Source: Burkholderia pyrrocinia (GTDB taxonomy: Bacteria; Pseudomonadota; Gammaproteobacteria; Burkholderiales; Burkholderiaceae). From it: a stretch of DNA of 64,000 nt. Under the pieces are notes generated by a model. It was not told the origin of the DNA. It saw nothing but the letters and a program-made list of their open reading frames with translations, and did not search any database. The stretch's first letter is position 1; each line of letters starts with the position of its first letter. The DNA is taken from the NCBI RefSeq assembly GCF_018417535.1, contig NZ_CP070978.1, forward strand, positions 310,001 to 374,000. Reading direction: 5' to 3'. The position numbers and the translations under genes are program-made. This document shows, piece after piece, positions 25,758 through 34,569 of this stretch.

Positions 25758-26866
25758 GCACGACGCTTCATGGCCCGCTCCACAGCCCGCTCCACACCCC
25801 GTTGTGCGGCCTGCTCGGCTGCCGCTACCCGATCGTGCAGACCGCGATGGGCTGGGTGGCCGACGCGCGGCTCGTCGCGGCCACCTCCAACGCGGGCGGC
25901 TTCGGCTTCCTGGCCGGCGCGACGCTCGAGCCCGAGCAGGTCGAGGCCGAGATCCTGAAGGTGAAGTCGCTGACGGACCAGCCGTTCGGCATCAACTTCC
26001 ACATGTTCCAGAAGAACGCCGCGCAGGTGGTCGATCTGGCGATCGAGCACCGGCTGCGCGCGGTCAGCTACGGCCGCGGGCCCGATGCGAAGACGATCCG
26101 CCGCTTCAAGGATGCCGGCATCGTCTGCATGCCGACCGTCGGCGCGCCGAAGCATGCGGCGAAGGCCGTCGAACTCGGCGCCGACATCGTGACGGTGCAG
26201 GGCGCGGAAGGCGGCGGCCACACGGGCTCGGTGCCGACCACGCTGCTGCTGCCGAAGGTGCTCGACGTGGTGCGGGTGCCGGTCGTCGCGGCCGGCGGCT
26301 TCTTCGACGGGCGCGGCCTGGCTGCCGCGCTCGCGTACGGCGCGGCCGGCATCGCGATGGGCACGCGCTTCCTGATGAGTGCCGAATCGCCGGTGCCGCG
26401 CGAGACGCTCGAACGTTATGTCGCGGTTGGCGACCCGGCGCGTATCCGCGTGTCGGACGCGCTCGACGGGCTGCCGCAACGGATGATCGACAACCCGTAC
26501 CTGCTGAAGCTCGAACGCTTCGGCCCGCTGCGCCGCACGCTGTTCGCGTTGAAGACGGCCGAAGCGTGGCGGCGCCAGAACGGGCTGCGCACGAGCGAAA
26601 TGCTCGGCCTCGCGATCAAGGCGCTGCGCTTGCACGACTACACGGCGAGCCAGACGCTGATGGCCGCGAACGCGCCGTTCCTGATCCAGCGCGCGATCGT
26701 CGAGGGCCGCCCCGACGAGGGCGTGCTGCCGAGCGGCCAGGCGGCGGCGATGATCGGCGCGATCGAATCGTGCGACGTGCTGATCGCGCGGATCGTCGCG
26801 GAAGCCGGCGAGCGGCTCGACGCACTGGCCGCGCTGCGCGGCGCGGCAGCGGCGCAGGCCGCATAA
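25754..26866 (+). CDS. ipdC: IpdC-type nitronate monooxygenase-family flavoprotein
   Basis: This encodes 370 residues: GCRYPIVQTAMGWVADARLVAATSNAGGFGFLAGATLEPEQ, the conserved motif QGAEGGGHTGSVPTTLLLP with the His of the active site, and GTRFLMSAESPVPRETL. This is the 2-nitropropane dioxygenase/NMO family, an FMN TIM barrel. In Mycobacterium IpdC is a reductase/hydroxylase-like enzyme needed for HIP catabolism. It starts within the stop of the preceding crotonase (ATGA), which supports a role in the same pathway. NMO families are diverse, so a nitroalkane-oxidising role is possible in principle but does not suit the context. Confidence 0.84.
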   Translation: MSTTLHGPLHSPLHTPLCGLLGCRYPIVQTAMGWVADARLVAATSNAGGFGFLAGATLEPEQVEAEILKVKSLTDQPFGINFHMFQKNAAQVVDLAIEHRLRAVSYGRGPDAKTIRRFKDAGIVCMPTVGAPKHAAKAVELGADIVTVQGAEGGGHTGSVPTTLLLPKVLDVVRVPVVAAGGFFDGRGLAAALAYGAAGIAMGTRFLMSAESPVPRETLERYVAVGDPARIRVSDALDGLPQRMIDNPYLLKLERFGPLRRTLFALKTAEAWRRQNGLRTSEMLGLAIKALRLHDYTASQTLMAANAPFLIQRAIVEGRPDEGVLPSGQAAAMIGAIESCDVLIARIVAEAGERLDALAALRGAAAAQAA

Positions 26867-26891
26867 ACGACATCACAGGGAGGCAGGGAAG

Positions 26892-27701
26892 ATGACAACA
26901 TCCAATCAACCGGCCGGCGCCATGCCGTTCCGGATCGACCGCGCAGACGGAGGCGGCATCGCCGAACTGGTGATCGCCCATCCGCCCGTGAACGCGCTCG
27001 ACGCGCAGGGCTGGCACGCGCTCGCCCGCGCGCTCGACGCGCTCGGCGAGGACGACGACGTGCGCGTGATCGTCGTGCGCGGCGAAGGCCGCGGCTTCTG
27101 CGCGGGCGTCGACATCAAGGAACTGGCCGCGCATCCGGAGCGGATCGTATCGGTCAACGCAGGCAACTACGAGACGTTCCGCGCGGTGCACCGCAACCCG
27201 AAGCCGGTGATCGCGGCCGTGCACGGTTTCGTGCTCGGCGGCGGGATCGGTATCTGCGGCGCGGCGGACATCGTCGTCGCGGCCGATTGCGCGCGCTTCG
27301 GCGTGCCCGAGATCGACCGCGGCGCGATGGGCGGCGGCGCGCACCTGCAGCGGCTGTTCGGCGTGCAGAAGGTGCGGACGATGTACTTCACCGGCGAGAT
27401 GATCGACGCGGCCGAAGCGTACCGCCTCGGCGCGGTCGAGCAGGTCGTCGCACGCGACGCGCTGCGCGACGCGGCGCTCGCGATCGCCCGCAAGATCGCG
27501 GACAAGAGCCCGGCGATGGTGCGGCTCGCGAAGGAGGCGCTGAACGGTGTCGAGGACGGCGATCTCGAGGACAAGTACCGCTGGGAGCAGGGCTTCACGC
27601 TGCAGGCGTACATGACGAACGACTCGACGGAGGCGCGCACCGCGTTCGTCGAGAAGCGCGACGCGCGTTTCGACGCACCGGCCGAGGAGGCACGCGCATG
27701 A
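26892..27701 (+). CDS. echA20: EchA20-type enoyl-CoA hydratase
   Basis: This encodes 269 residues: HPPVNALDAQGWHALARALDAL, VRGEGRGFCAGVDIKELAAHPERI, AAVHGFVLGGGIGICGAADIVVAADCARFGVPEIDRGAMGGGAHLQRL in order. The stretches GRGFxAGVDIKE, GFVLGGGIG and PEIDRGAMGG are especially like EchA20 of Mycobacterium, which opens ring D in HIP degradation. The gene lies beside IpdC, as in Actinobacteria. GGGAAG lies upstream of the ATG. The stop overlaps the next start by 4 bases. Confidence 0.84.
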   Translation: MTTSNQPAGAMPFRIDRADGGGIAELVIAHPPVNALDAQGWHALARALDALGEDDDVRVIVVRGEGRGFCAGVDIKELAAHPERIVSVNAGNYETFRAVHRNPKPVIAAVHGFVLGGGIGICGAADIVVAADCARFGVPEIDRGAMGGGAHLQRLFGVQKVRTMYFTGEMIDAAEAYRLGAVEQVVARDALRDAALAIARKIADKSPAMVRLAKEALNGVEDGDLEDKYRWEQGFTLQAYMTNDSTEARTAFVEKRDARFDAPAEEARA

Positions 27702-28867
27702 ACCTGACCTATACGCCGCAACAGCAGGCGTTCCGCGCGGAAATTCGCGAATGGCTCGCCGCGCACGTGCCGCGCGAGCGGCTGCCGAGCTTCGATACCG
27801 AGGCAGGCTTCGCCGCGCACCGCGAATGGGAGCGCACGCTGCACTCGGGCCGCTGGAGCATGGTCACGTGGCCGCGCGAGCTGGGCGGGCGCGGCTGCGA
27901 CCTGATCGAGTGGCTGATCTTCGAGGAAGAGTACTGGCGCGCGGACGCGCCGATGCGCGTGAACCAGAACGGCATCTTCCTGCTCGGCCCGACGCTGATG
28001 GATTTCGGTACCGACGCGCAGAAGGCGCGCTTCCTGCCCGCGATGGCGGCCGGCGAGCACGTGTGGGCGCAGGGCTGGTCGGAGCCGAACGCGGGCTCGG
28101 ACATGGCCGCGATCCGCACGACGGCGACCCGCATCGGCGACGAGTACGTGCTGAACGGCCAGAAGATCTGGTCGACCCGCGCGGTATGGGCCGACTGGCT
28201 GTTCGGGCTGTTCCGCAGCGATCCCGAATCGTCGCGCCACCACGGGCTCACGTTCCTGATGGTGCCGCTGTCCGCGCCGGGCATCACGGTGCGGCCGATC
28301 CGGCAGCTCAACGGGCAGACGGGCTTCGCGGAGATTTTCTTCGACGACGTGCGCGTGCCGGTCGAGAACCGGCTCGCGGCCGAAGGCGCGGGCTGGCAGG
28401 TCGCGATGGCGACGGCCGGCTTCGAGCGCGGGCTGATGCTGCGTTCGCCCGCGCGTTTCCAGCGTACCGCGCAGGCGTTGCGCGACCTGTATCTCGCGCA
28501 CCGCGACAGCGCGGATCGCGATCCGACGCTGCGCGAGCGCGTGGTATCGGCGTGGATGGACGCGCAGGCGTATGCGCTGTCGACCTACGCGACCGCGAGC
28601 CGGTTGCTGAAGGGCGGCCACATCGGCGCGGAGTCGAGCACCAACAAGGTGTTCTGGTCGGAGCTCGACCTGCGCATGCACCAGACCGCGCTCGATATCC
28701 TCGGCGCGCACGGCGAGGTCGTCCCGCAGACGCCCGCGCAGCACGCGACGCTCGGCCACTGGCTCGACGGTTTCCTGTTCGCGCAGGCCGGCACGATCTA
28801 CGCGGGCACCAACGAGATCCAGCGCAACATCGTCGCCGAACGGATGCTCGGCATGCCGCGCGCGTAA
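27698..28867 (+). CDS. Acyl-CoA dehydrogenase, pair 1 subunit A (FadE-like)
   Basis: This encodes 389 residues with a full ACAD fold: YTPQQQAFRAEIREWL, the mid-domain QGWSEPNAGSDMAAIRTTATR and NGQKIWSTRAVWAD, and C-terminal TIYAGTNEIQRNIVAERMLGMPR. The residue before GTNEIQ is Ala, so the usual C-terminal catalytic Glu of MCAD-type enzymes is absent here; an alternative base elsewhere is possible. The next gene codes for a shorter ACAD, which suggests a heteromeric enzyme as in the steroid FadE pairs. It starts in the ATGA overlap with echA20. The acyl-CoA substrate is not known, but the HIP-CoA or ring-D dehydrogenations are expected candidates. Confidence 0.83.
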   Translation: MNLTYTPQQQAFRAEIREWLAAHVPRERLPSFDTEAGFAAHREWERTLHSGRWSMVTWPRELGGRGCDLIEWLIFEEEYWRADAPMRVNQNGIFLLGPTLMDFGTDAQKARFLPAMAAGEHVWAQGWSEPNAGSDMAAIRTTATRIGDEYVLNGQKIWSTRAVWADWLFGLFRSDPESSRHHGLTFLMVPLSAPGITVRPIRQLNGQTGFAEIFFDDVRVPVENRLAAEGAGWQVAMATAGFERGLMLRSPARFQRTAQALRDLYLAHRDSADRDPTLRERVVSAWMDAQAYALSTYATASRLLKGGHIGAESSTNKVFWSELDLRMHQTALDILGAHGEVVPQTPAQHATLGHWLDGFLFAQAGTIYAGTNEIQRNIVAERMLGMPRA

Positions 28868-28900
28868 CGGCGCCGGCCCCCCTCACAGAACGGACATCGT

Positions 28901-29968
28901 ATGGATTTCGTATTCGATGAAGACCAGGAAGCGCTCGCGGACAGCGTGAAGCGCCTGCTGATGACCGAGATGACGCCCGAGCTGATCCGCGAGCTCTGGG
29001 CTACGCCGACCGGGCGCTCGGACGAACTCTGGGCGCTGTTCGCGTCGCAGGGGCTGACCGCCGTGTCGGTGCCTGAGGCGCACGGCGGGCTCGGCCTGAC
29101 CGAAGCGGAATGGGCGCTGCTCGCCCAGACCTACGGCTATTTCGGCAGCCCCGAGCCGCTGCTCGACACGGCGCTCGTGTCGGCCGGCGTGCTCGCGCGG
29201 CTGCCCGCGAGCGACTGGCGCGACGCGCTGCTGCGCGACATCGCCGAAGGGCGCGCGCGTGTCGCGCTCGTGCATCCGGTGAACCCGTATGCGGCCGACG
29301 TGCACGTCGCGCAGACGCTCCTGTGCGAACACCGTGGCGAGTTGCACCGCGTCGATCCCGCGCAGTGCGCGTGGCGCGCGGTCGACAGCGTCGACCCGTC
29401 GCGGCGCCTGTTCGCGCTCGACTGGGAACCGTCGCCGGCCACGCGCATCGCGGGCGCCGCCGAGGCTGCGCCGCTGCTGGCGCGCGCGCTCGACCACGGC
29501 GCGTTCGCGGTTGCCGCGCAATTGCTCGGCCTCACGCAGCGCGTGCTCGACGTCGCGATCGACTACAGCGCGCAGCGCAAGCAGTTCGGCAAGGCGATCG
29601 GCTCGTACCAGGCGCTCAAGCATCTGCTCGCGGATGTTGCGATCCGCTACGAGTTCGCGCGGCCGGTGGTCGCGCGCGCCGCACAGGCGATCGCCGACGA
29701 TCACCCGCAGCGCGCCGTGTTCGTGTCGCACGCGAAGCTCGCGGCGACCTCGGCCGCACAACTGGCCGCGCGCCACTCGATGCAGGTGCACGGCGCGATC
29801 GGCTACACGTGGGAGCTCGACCTGCAGATCTTCATGAAGCGCATCTGGGCGCTGTCTGGAAGCTGGGGCGACAGCGCGTTCCACAAGGCCCGCGTGGCTG
29901 ATGCGATCCTCGGCGACGCGTTGCCGATCGGCCCCGCGCAGACCTTCGACCTCGAGGAATCGAACTAA
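28901..29968 (+). CDS. Acyl-CoA dehydrogenase, pair 1 subunit B
   Basis: This encodes 355 residues, shorter than typical ACADs (about 385). Recognisable parts are FDEDQEALADSVKRLL, SVPEAHGGLGLTEAEWALLAQ, AQLLGLTQRVLDVAIDYSAQRKQFGKAIGSYQALKHLLAD and QVHGAIGYTWELDLQIFMKR (in separate segments). The QVHGAIGYTWE end with Glu in the GYTWE position suits this subfamily. It follows the pair-1 A subunit by 33 bases. The two probably form an alpha2beta2 complex that passes electrons to the ETF encoded at 54177-55887. The stop overlaps the thiolase start by one base (TAATG). Confidence 0.83.
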   Translation: MDFVFDEDQEALADSVKRLLMTEMTPELIRELWATPTGRSDELWALFASQGLTAVSVPEAHGGLGLTEAEWALLAQTYGYFGSPEPLLDTALVSAGVLARLPASDWRDALLRDIAEGRARVALVHPVNPYAADVHVAQTLLCEHRGELHRVDPAQCAWRAVDSVDPSRRLFALDWEPSPATRIAGAAEAAPLLARALDHGAFAVAAQLLGLTQRVLDVAIDYSAQRKQFGKAIGSYQALKHLLADVAIRYEFARPVVARAAQAIADDHPQRAVFVSHAKLAATSAAQLAARHSMQVHGAIGYTWELDLQIFMKRIWALSGSWGDSAFHKARVADAILGDALPIGPAQTFDLEESN

Positions 29969-31119
29969 TGAAACAAGCCTATATCGTCGACGCGCTGCGC
30001 ACGCCGACCGGCCGCCGCAAGGGCGGGCTCGCGCACGTGCATGCGGCGGACCTCGGCGGCTTCGTGCTGAAGACGCTCGTCGAGCGCAACGCGATTCCGG
30101 CCGACGAATACGACGACGTGGTGTTCGGCTGCGTCGACACGATCGGCCCGCTCGCGGGCAACATCGCGCGCACCTGCTGGCTCGCGGCCGGGTTGCCGCT
30201 GCAGGTGCCGGGCGTGACGGTCGACCGCCAGTGCGGCTCGTCGCAGCAGGCCGTGCACTTCGCCGCGCAGGCCGTGATGAGCGGCGTGCAGGACGTCGTC
30301 GTCGCGGGCGGCGTGCAGACGATGACGCAGATCCCGATCTCGTCCGCGATGACCTGCGCGGCACCGCTCGGCTTCACCGATCCGTTCTCGGGCAGCGCCG
30401 GCTGGCGCGCGCGCTTCGGCGACGCGCCGGTGTCGCAGTTCGTCGCCGCGCAGCGGATCGCCGATCACTGGAACCTGTCGCGTGACGCGATGGAGCGTTA
30501 CGCGCTCGAAAGCCACCGTCGCGCGGTCGCGGCGATCGAGGCCGGCCATTTCGAGCGGGAAATCGTGCCGCTCGAAGGCGTGATGCACGACGAGACGCCG
30601 CGCCCCGACACGTCGCTGGAGAAGATGGCGACGCTCGACCCGCTCACGCCGGGCGGCTCGCTGACGGCCGCCGTCGCGAGCCAGACCTGCGATGCGGCCG
30701 CCGCGTTGCTGATCGTGTCGGAGGATGCGCTGAAGCGCTACGGACTCACGCCGCGCGCACGGATCCATCACCTGAGCGTGCTCGGCGACGATCCGCTGTG
30801 GATGCTGACCGCGCCGATCCCGGCGACGAAGGCCGCGCTCGCGAAGAGCGGGCTCGACTGGTCGCAGATCGACGTCGTCGAGATGAACGAGGCGTTCGCG
30901 TCGGTCGCGCAGGCCTGGCTCGCCGACACGCGCTTCCCGCACGAAAAGACCAATCCGAACGGCGGCGGCATCGCGCTCGGCCATCCGCTCGGTGCAACCG
31001 GCGCGCGGCTGATGACGACGCTGCTGCACGAGCTGGAACGCACGGGCGGCCGCTACGGGCTGCAGACGATGTGCGAAGGCGGCGGCCTCGCGAACGTCAC
31101 GATCATCGAGCGCCTGTGA
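29968..31119 (+). CDS. Acetyl-CoA acetyltransferase (FadA-type thiolase)
   Basis: This encodes 383 residues. Thiolase hallmarks are the nucleophilic Cys89 in VDRQCGSSQQAV, His in EMNEAFASVAQAW, GGGIALGHPLGATGARL and Cys in CEGGGLANVTI. It thiolytically cleaves a beta-ketoacyl-CoA, giving acetyl-CoA or propionyl-CoA. FadA6 does this at the end of HIP breakdown in Mycobacterium, and FadA5 works on the steroid side chain. The sequence cannot tell these apart. One of two thiolases in this block (the other is at 35869). It starts inside the last base of the previous gene. Confidence 0.85.
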   Translation: MKQAYIVDALRTPTGRRKGGLAHVHAADLGGFVLKTLVERNAIPADEYDDVVFGCVDTIGPLAGNIARTCWLAAGLPLQVPGVTVDRQCGSSQQAVHFAAQAVMSGVQDVVVAGGVQTMTQIPISSAMTCAAPLGFTDPFSGSAGWRARFGDAPVSQFVAAQRIADHWNLSRDAMERYALESHRRAVAAIEAGHFEREIVPLEGVMHDETPRPDTSLEKMATLDPLTPGGSLTAAVASQTCDAAAALLIVSEDALKRYGLTPRARIHHLSVLGDDPLWMLTAPIPATKAALAKSGLDWSQIDVVEMNEAFASVAQAWLADTRFPHEKTNPNGGGIALGHPLGATGARLMTTLLHELERTGGRYGLQTMCEGGGLANVTIIERL

Positions 31120-31153
31120 GCGCGTCATCTTTCACGATCCACGAGGCATGAGC

Positions 31154-32032
31154 ATGGGAATCTGTAACGGACGCACCGTCGTCATCACCGGCGCGGGCGG
31201 CGGGCTCGGGCGCGAATACGCGCTCGCGTTCGCGGCCGAAGGCGCGGCGGTCGTCGTCAACGACATCCGGCACGACGCCGCACAGGCCGTGTGCGACGAG
31301 ATCGCACAACGTGGCGGGCGCGCGCTCGCGAATTCGGACGACATCACGCAGGTCGACACCGCGCAGCGGATCGTCGATGCAGCGCGCGAAGCGTTCGGCG
31401 ACGTGCACGTGCTCGTCAACAACGCGGGCATCTGCCGCGACAAGATGTTCACCAGCATGACCGAGCAGGACTGGGACGACGTGATGCGCGTGCACCTGCG
31501 CGGCCACTTCTGCCTGTCGAGCGTGCTGGCGCGCGTGTGGCGCGATGCCGCGAAGGCCGGCCACGCGGTCGACGCGCGGATCGTCAACACGAGTTCGGGC
31601 GCCGGGCTGCAAGGCTCGATCGGCCAGTCGAACTACGGCGCGGCGAAGGCCGGGATCGCCGCGCTCACGCTGATGCAGGCGGCCGAACTGCAGCGCTACG
31701 GCGTGCGCGTGAACGCGCTCGCGCCGGCCGCGCGCACGTCGATGACCGAAGGCGTGTTCGCCGACATGATGAAGAAGCCCGAGGACGGCGGCTTCGACTA
31801 TTTCGATCCGGCCAACGTCGCGCCGCTGGTCGTGTGGCTCGGCAGCGCGCTGTCGGCCGACGTGACGGGCCAGGTGTTCGAGGTCGCGGGCGGGATGATC
31901 GCGGTCGCGGAAGGCTGGCGCACGGGCCCGCGCGTCGATCGCGGCGCGCGCTGGGCGGCGGCCGAGGTCGGCCCGGCGGTCGCCCAGTTGCTCGCCGATG
32001 CGCGCCCCGCGCAGCGCGTGTACGGGAGCTGA
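31154..32032 (+). CDS. SDR-family dehydrogenase (hydroxyacyl-CoA or hydroxysteroid type)
   Basis: This encodes 292 residues from ATG 31154, with GAGG 7 bases upstream; ATG 31148 is an alternative. The fold is full-length SDR: GRTVVITGAGGGLGREYALAFAAEG, VNNAG at [12 protein letters not shown], and catalytic SSGAGLQGSIGQSNYGAAKAG with Ser, Tyr and Lys. The C-terminus is long (VFEVAGGMIAVAEGWRTGPR). This subtype is close to the N-terminal dehydrogenase domain of multifunctional HSD17B4-like enzymes, and relatives near echA20 in Actinobacteria act on CoA-bound intermediates. It probably dehydrogenates a 3-hydroxyacyl-CoA. The spacing to the thiolase is 34 bases. Confidence 0.82.
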   Translation: MGICNGRTVVITGAGGGLGREYALAFAAEGAAVVVNDIRHDAAQAVCDEIAQRGGRALANSDDITQVDTAQRIVDAAREAFGDVHVLVNNAGICRDKMFTSMTEQDWDDVMRVHLRGHFCLSSVLARVWRDAAKAGHAVDARIVNTSSGAGLQGSIGQSNYGAAKAGIAALTLMQAAELQRYGVRVNALAPAARTSMTEGVFADMMKKPEDGGFDYFDPANVAPLVVWLGSALSADVTGQVFEVAGGMIAVAEGWRTGPRVDRGARWAAAEVGPAVAQLLADARPAQRVYGS

Positions 32033-32035
32033 CCG

Positions 32036-33370
32036 ATGGATCTGGCGCTCACCGACGAACAGGCGATGATCCGCGACGCGGCGGCCGACGTGCTCGCGGA
32101 ACGCAGCGCGTCCGCAGACGTGCGCCGCGCACTCGAGCAATCGGCCGGCCGCGACGACGCGTTGTGGGCCGCGCTCGCGGGCGAGCTCGGCTGGAACGCG
32201 CTCGCGCTGCCGGAGGCAGCGGGCGGGCTCGGGCTCGGCGCGGTCGAGCAGACGGTGCTGATGGAACAGCTCGGCCGGCGCGTCGCGTGCGTGCCGTATT
32301 TTTCGACCGCGTGCCTCGCGGCGACCGCGCTGGCCGGCTGCGACACGCCGCTGGCAACCGGCTGGCTCGCGAAGATCGCCGAAGGCGCGTGCAGCGCGAC
32401 GCTGGCGCTGCCATTCGACTGGCCGTTCGGCGAGCCAAGTGGCGCGCGGGTCGGCCGGCCATATGGCGGGCCGGGTGACAACGCGTTCGGCGCATCGTTC
32501 GGCGACTCGTTCGACGAACCGGCCAGTGCGCGACAGCTTCCGTTCATCGCGGAAGAAACCGCGGCTGGCTTCGCGTTGTCGGGCGTCGCAGCACAAGTGC
32601 TCGACGGCGCGCGCGCCGACCTGCTGCTGGTTCCGGCGCGGATCGCGAACGAAGGGCAGTCGGTCGGCCTGTTCGCGATCGACATGACCGTCGGCGCAGC
32701 CGGCGCTGCGGTGACGCCGCTCGACACGCTCGACGCGACGCGGCCGATCGCGCGCGTGACGTTCGACGAAACCCGCGTAAGTCGCGATGCGCTGCTGGCC
32801 GGCCGCGACGCCGCCCGGGTGCTCGAACGCACCGCATGGTTCGCGGCGCTCGCGCTGGCCGCCGAACAGCTCGGCGGCGCACAGCAATGCCTCGACCTGA
32901 CGCTCGACTACACGAGCCAGCGTGTGCAGTTCGGCCGCGCGATCGCGTCGTTCCAGGCTGTCAAGCACCGCTGCGCGCAGATGATGGTGCTGATCGAATC
33001 GGCGCGCTCGGCCGTGCTCGGCGCCGCGCATGCGTGGGATGCGCAAGCCGGCGCGACACCGGGCGCCGCGCTGCGCGCGGACATCGCAGCCGCAAAGGCC
33101 GCCGCGAACGACGCGTATGCGTTCTGCGCACAGGAAGCGATCCAGTTGCACGGCGGCGTCGGTTTTACGTGGGAATACGACCCGCATCTCTACTTCAAGC
33201 GCGCGCAGGCGTCGGGCGCGCAGTTCGGCAGCACGCCGCAACTGCTCGAATGGATCGCATCCCATGCGATCGACGGCGGCGCGGCGGACCGCGACGATGC
33301 GCCCGCAGCCGCGCTTGTGCCGGTGGCGGCGGCCCGCCCGTCGGCCGCGCGCTCAGGAGCACTTCAATGA
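32036..33370 (+). CDS. Acyl-CoA dehydrogenase, pair 2 subunit with unusual insert
   Basis: This encodes 444 residues, about 60 more than usual. The ACAD fold is seen in LALTDEQAMIRDAAADVLAER, LPEAAGGLGLGAVEQ and LTLDYTSQRVQFGRAIASFQAVKHR, with C-terminal AIQLHGGVGFTWEYDPHLYFKR (two pieces). Residues about 124-165 are a Gly/Phe/Asp-rich insertion (pieces FDWPFGEPSG, PYGGPGDNAFG, FGDSFDEPAS) with a repetitive pattern. The final 27 residues are an Ala/Pro tail. It follows the SDR by 3 bases and its stop overlaps the next ACAD start (ATGA). It is expected to form a heteromer with that protein. Confidence 0.82.
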   Translation: MDLALTDEQAMIRDAAADVLAERSASADVRRALEQSAGRDDALWAALAGELGWNALALPEAAGGLGLGAVEQTVLMEQLGRRVACVPYFSTACLAATALAGCDTPLATGWLAKIAEGACSATLALPFDWPFGEPSGARVGRPYGGPGDNAFGASFGDSFDEPASARQLPFIAEETAAGFALSGVAAQVLDGARADLLLVPARIANEGQSVGLFAIDMTVGAAGAAVTPLDTLDATRPIARVTFDETRVSRDALLAGRDAARVLERTAWFAALALAAEQLGGAQQCLDLTLDYTSQRVQFGRAIASFQAVKHRCAQMMVLIESARSAVLGAAHAWDAQAGATPGAALRADIAAAKAAANDAYAFCAQEAIQLHGGVGFTWEYDPHLYFKRAQASGAQFGSTPQLLEWIASHAIDGGAADRDDAPAAALVPVAAARPSAARSGALQ

Positions 33371-34569
33371 ACAGCGAAACGCGCGAACAGCAATTGCGGC
33401 ACGAAGTGGCCGACTGGGTGCAGTCGCACCTGAGCGGCGAATTCGCCTGCCTGAAATACCGCGGCGGCCCCGGCGACGAGGAAGCGTGGCCCGAGCTGCG
33501 CAAGGCGTGGGAACGGGAACTGGCGCAGGGCGGCTGGACCGGGCTCGGCTGGCCGACCGGCGCCGGCGGGCGCGGCTTCTCGGTCGCCGAGCAGGTGATC
33601 TTCCACGAAGAATACGCGCGTGCGGGTGGCCCCGGGCGGATGGGCCATATCGGCGAAGGGCTGCTCGGTCCGACGCTCGTCGCGTGCGGCACCGACGACC
33701 AGCGCGCGCGCTTCCTGCCCGGCATCCTGGCCGGCACGCAGTTCTGGTGCCAGGGGTATTCGGAGCCGGGCGCGGGTTCCGATCTCGCGAACGTACGCAC
33801 GCGTGCCGAACCGGATGCGGACGGCACGTGGCGGGTGTCCGGCCAGAAGGTATGGACGTCGCTCGCGCACGATTCCGACTGGATCTTCGTGCTCGCGCGT
33901 ACCGATCCCGCGTCGAAGGGCAACAAGGGGCTGTCGTTCCTGCTGATGCCGCTCGACCAGCCAGGCATCGAGATCCGCCCGATCAGGCAGCTCAACGGCG
34001 GCGCGGAATTCAACGAAGTGTTCTTCGACGGCGCGCGTGCGCAAGCGCGCGACCTCGTCGGCGCGCCGGGCGACGGCTGGCGGATCGCGATGACGCTGCT
34101 CGGCTTCGAGCGCGGGATGTCGACGCTCGGCCAGCAGATGCAGTTCGTCCGCGAGCTCGAATGGGTGATCGACGCCGCGCGCGAATCGGGCGCGGACCGC
34201 GACCCCGTGCTGCGCCAGCGGATCGGCCGCGCATGGGCCGGGCTGCGCGTGATGCGCTTCAACGCGCTGCGGATGCTGTCCGGCGCGGACGACGCCGACG
34301 GCGGCGCCGGCGCGCCGTTGCGGCGCGACGCGCTGATCTACAAGTACTACTGGTCGAACTGGCACCGCGACCTCGGCCAGCTCGCGATGGACGCGCTGGG
34401 GCCGCGCGCGAACGTGATCGATCCGGCCGACGAAAAGCTCACCCATCTGCAGCGCGTATTCCTGTTCTCCCGTGCGGACACGATCTACGCCGGCACCAAC
34501 GAAATCCAGCTCAACATCATGGCCGAGCGCGGGCTCGGCATGCCCAGGGAACCGCGAGGTAACGCATGA
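33367..34569 (+). CDS. Acyl-CoA dehydrogenase, pair 2 partner
   Basis: This encodes 400 residues: EEAWPELRKAWERELAQGGWTGLGWP, the mid-domain CQGYSEPGAGSDLANVRTRAEP and SGQKVWTSLAHDSDWI, and the C-terminal DTIYAGTNEIQLNIMAERGLGMPRE. As in the ACAD at 27698, the residue before GTNEIQ is Ala. It is coupled to its predecessor and to the SDR that follows (ATGA at both ends). A heteromeric FadE-type dehydrogenase with the 444-residue protein is likely. The position of the double bond and the substrate are unknown. Confidence 0.83.
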   Translation: MNSETREQQLRHEVADWVQSHLSGEFACLKYRGGPGDEEAWPELRKAWERELAQGGWTGLGWPTGAGGRGFSVAEQVIFHEEYARAGGPGRMGHIGEGLLGPTLVACGTDDQRARFLPGILAGTQFWCQGYSEPGAGSDLANVRTRAEPDADGTWRVSGQKVWTSLAHDSDWIFVLARTDPASKGNKGLSFLLMPLDQPGIEIRPIRQLNGGAEFNEVFFDGARAQARDLVGAPGDGWRIAMTLLGFERGMSTLGQQMQFVRELEWVIDAARESGADRDPVLRQRIGRAWAGLRVMRFNALRMLSGADDADGGAGAPLRRDALIYKYYWSNWHRDLGQLAMDALGPRANVIDPADEKLTHLQRVFLFSRADTIYAGTNEIQLNIMAERGLGMPREPRGNA

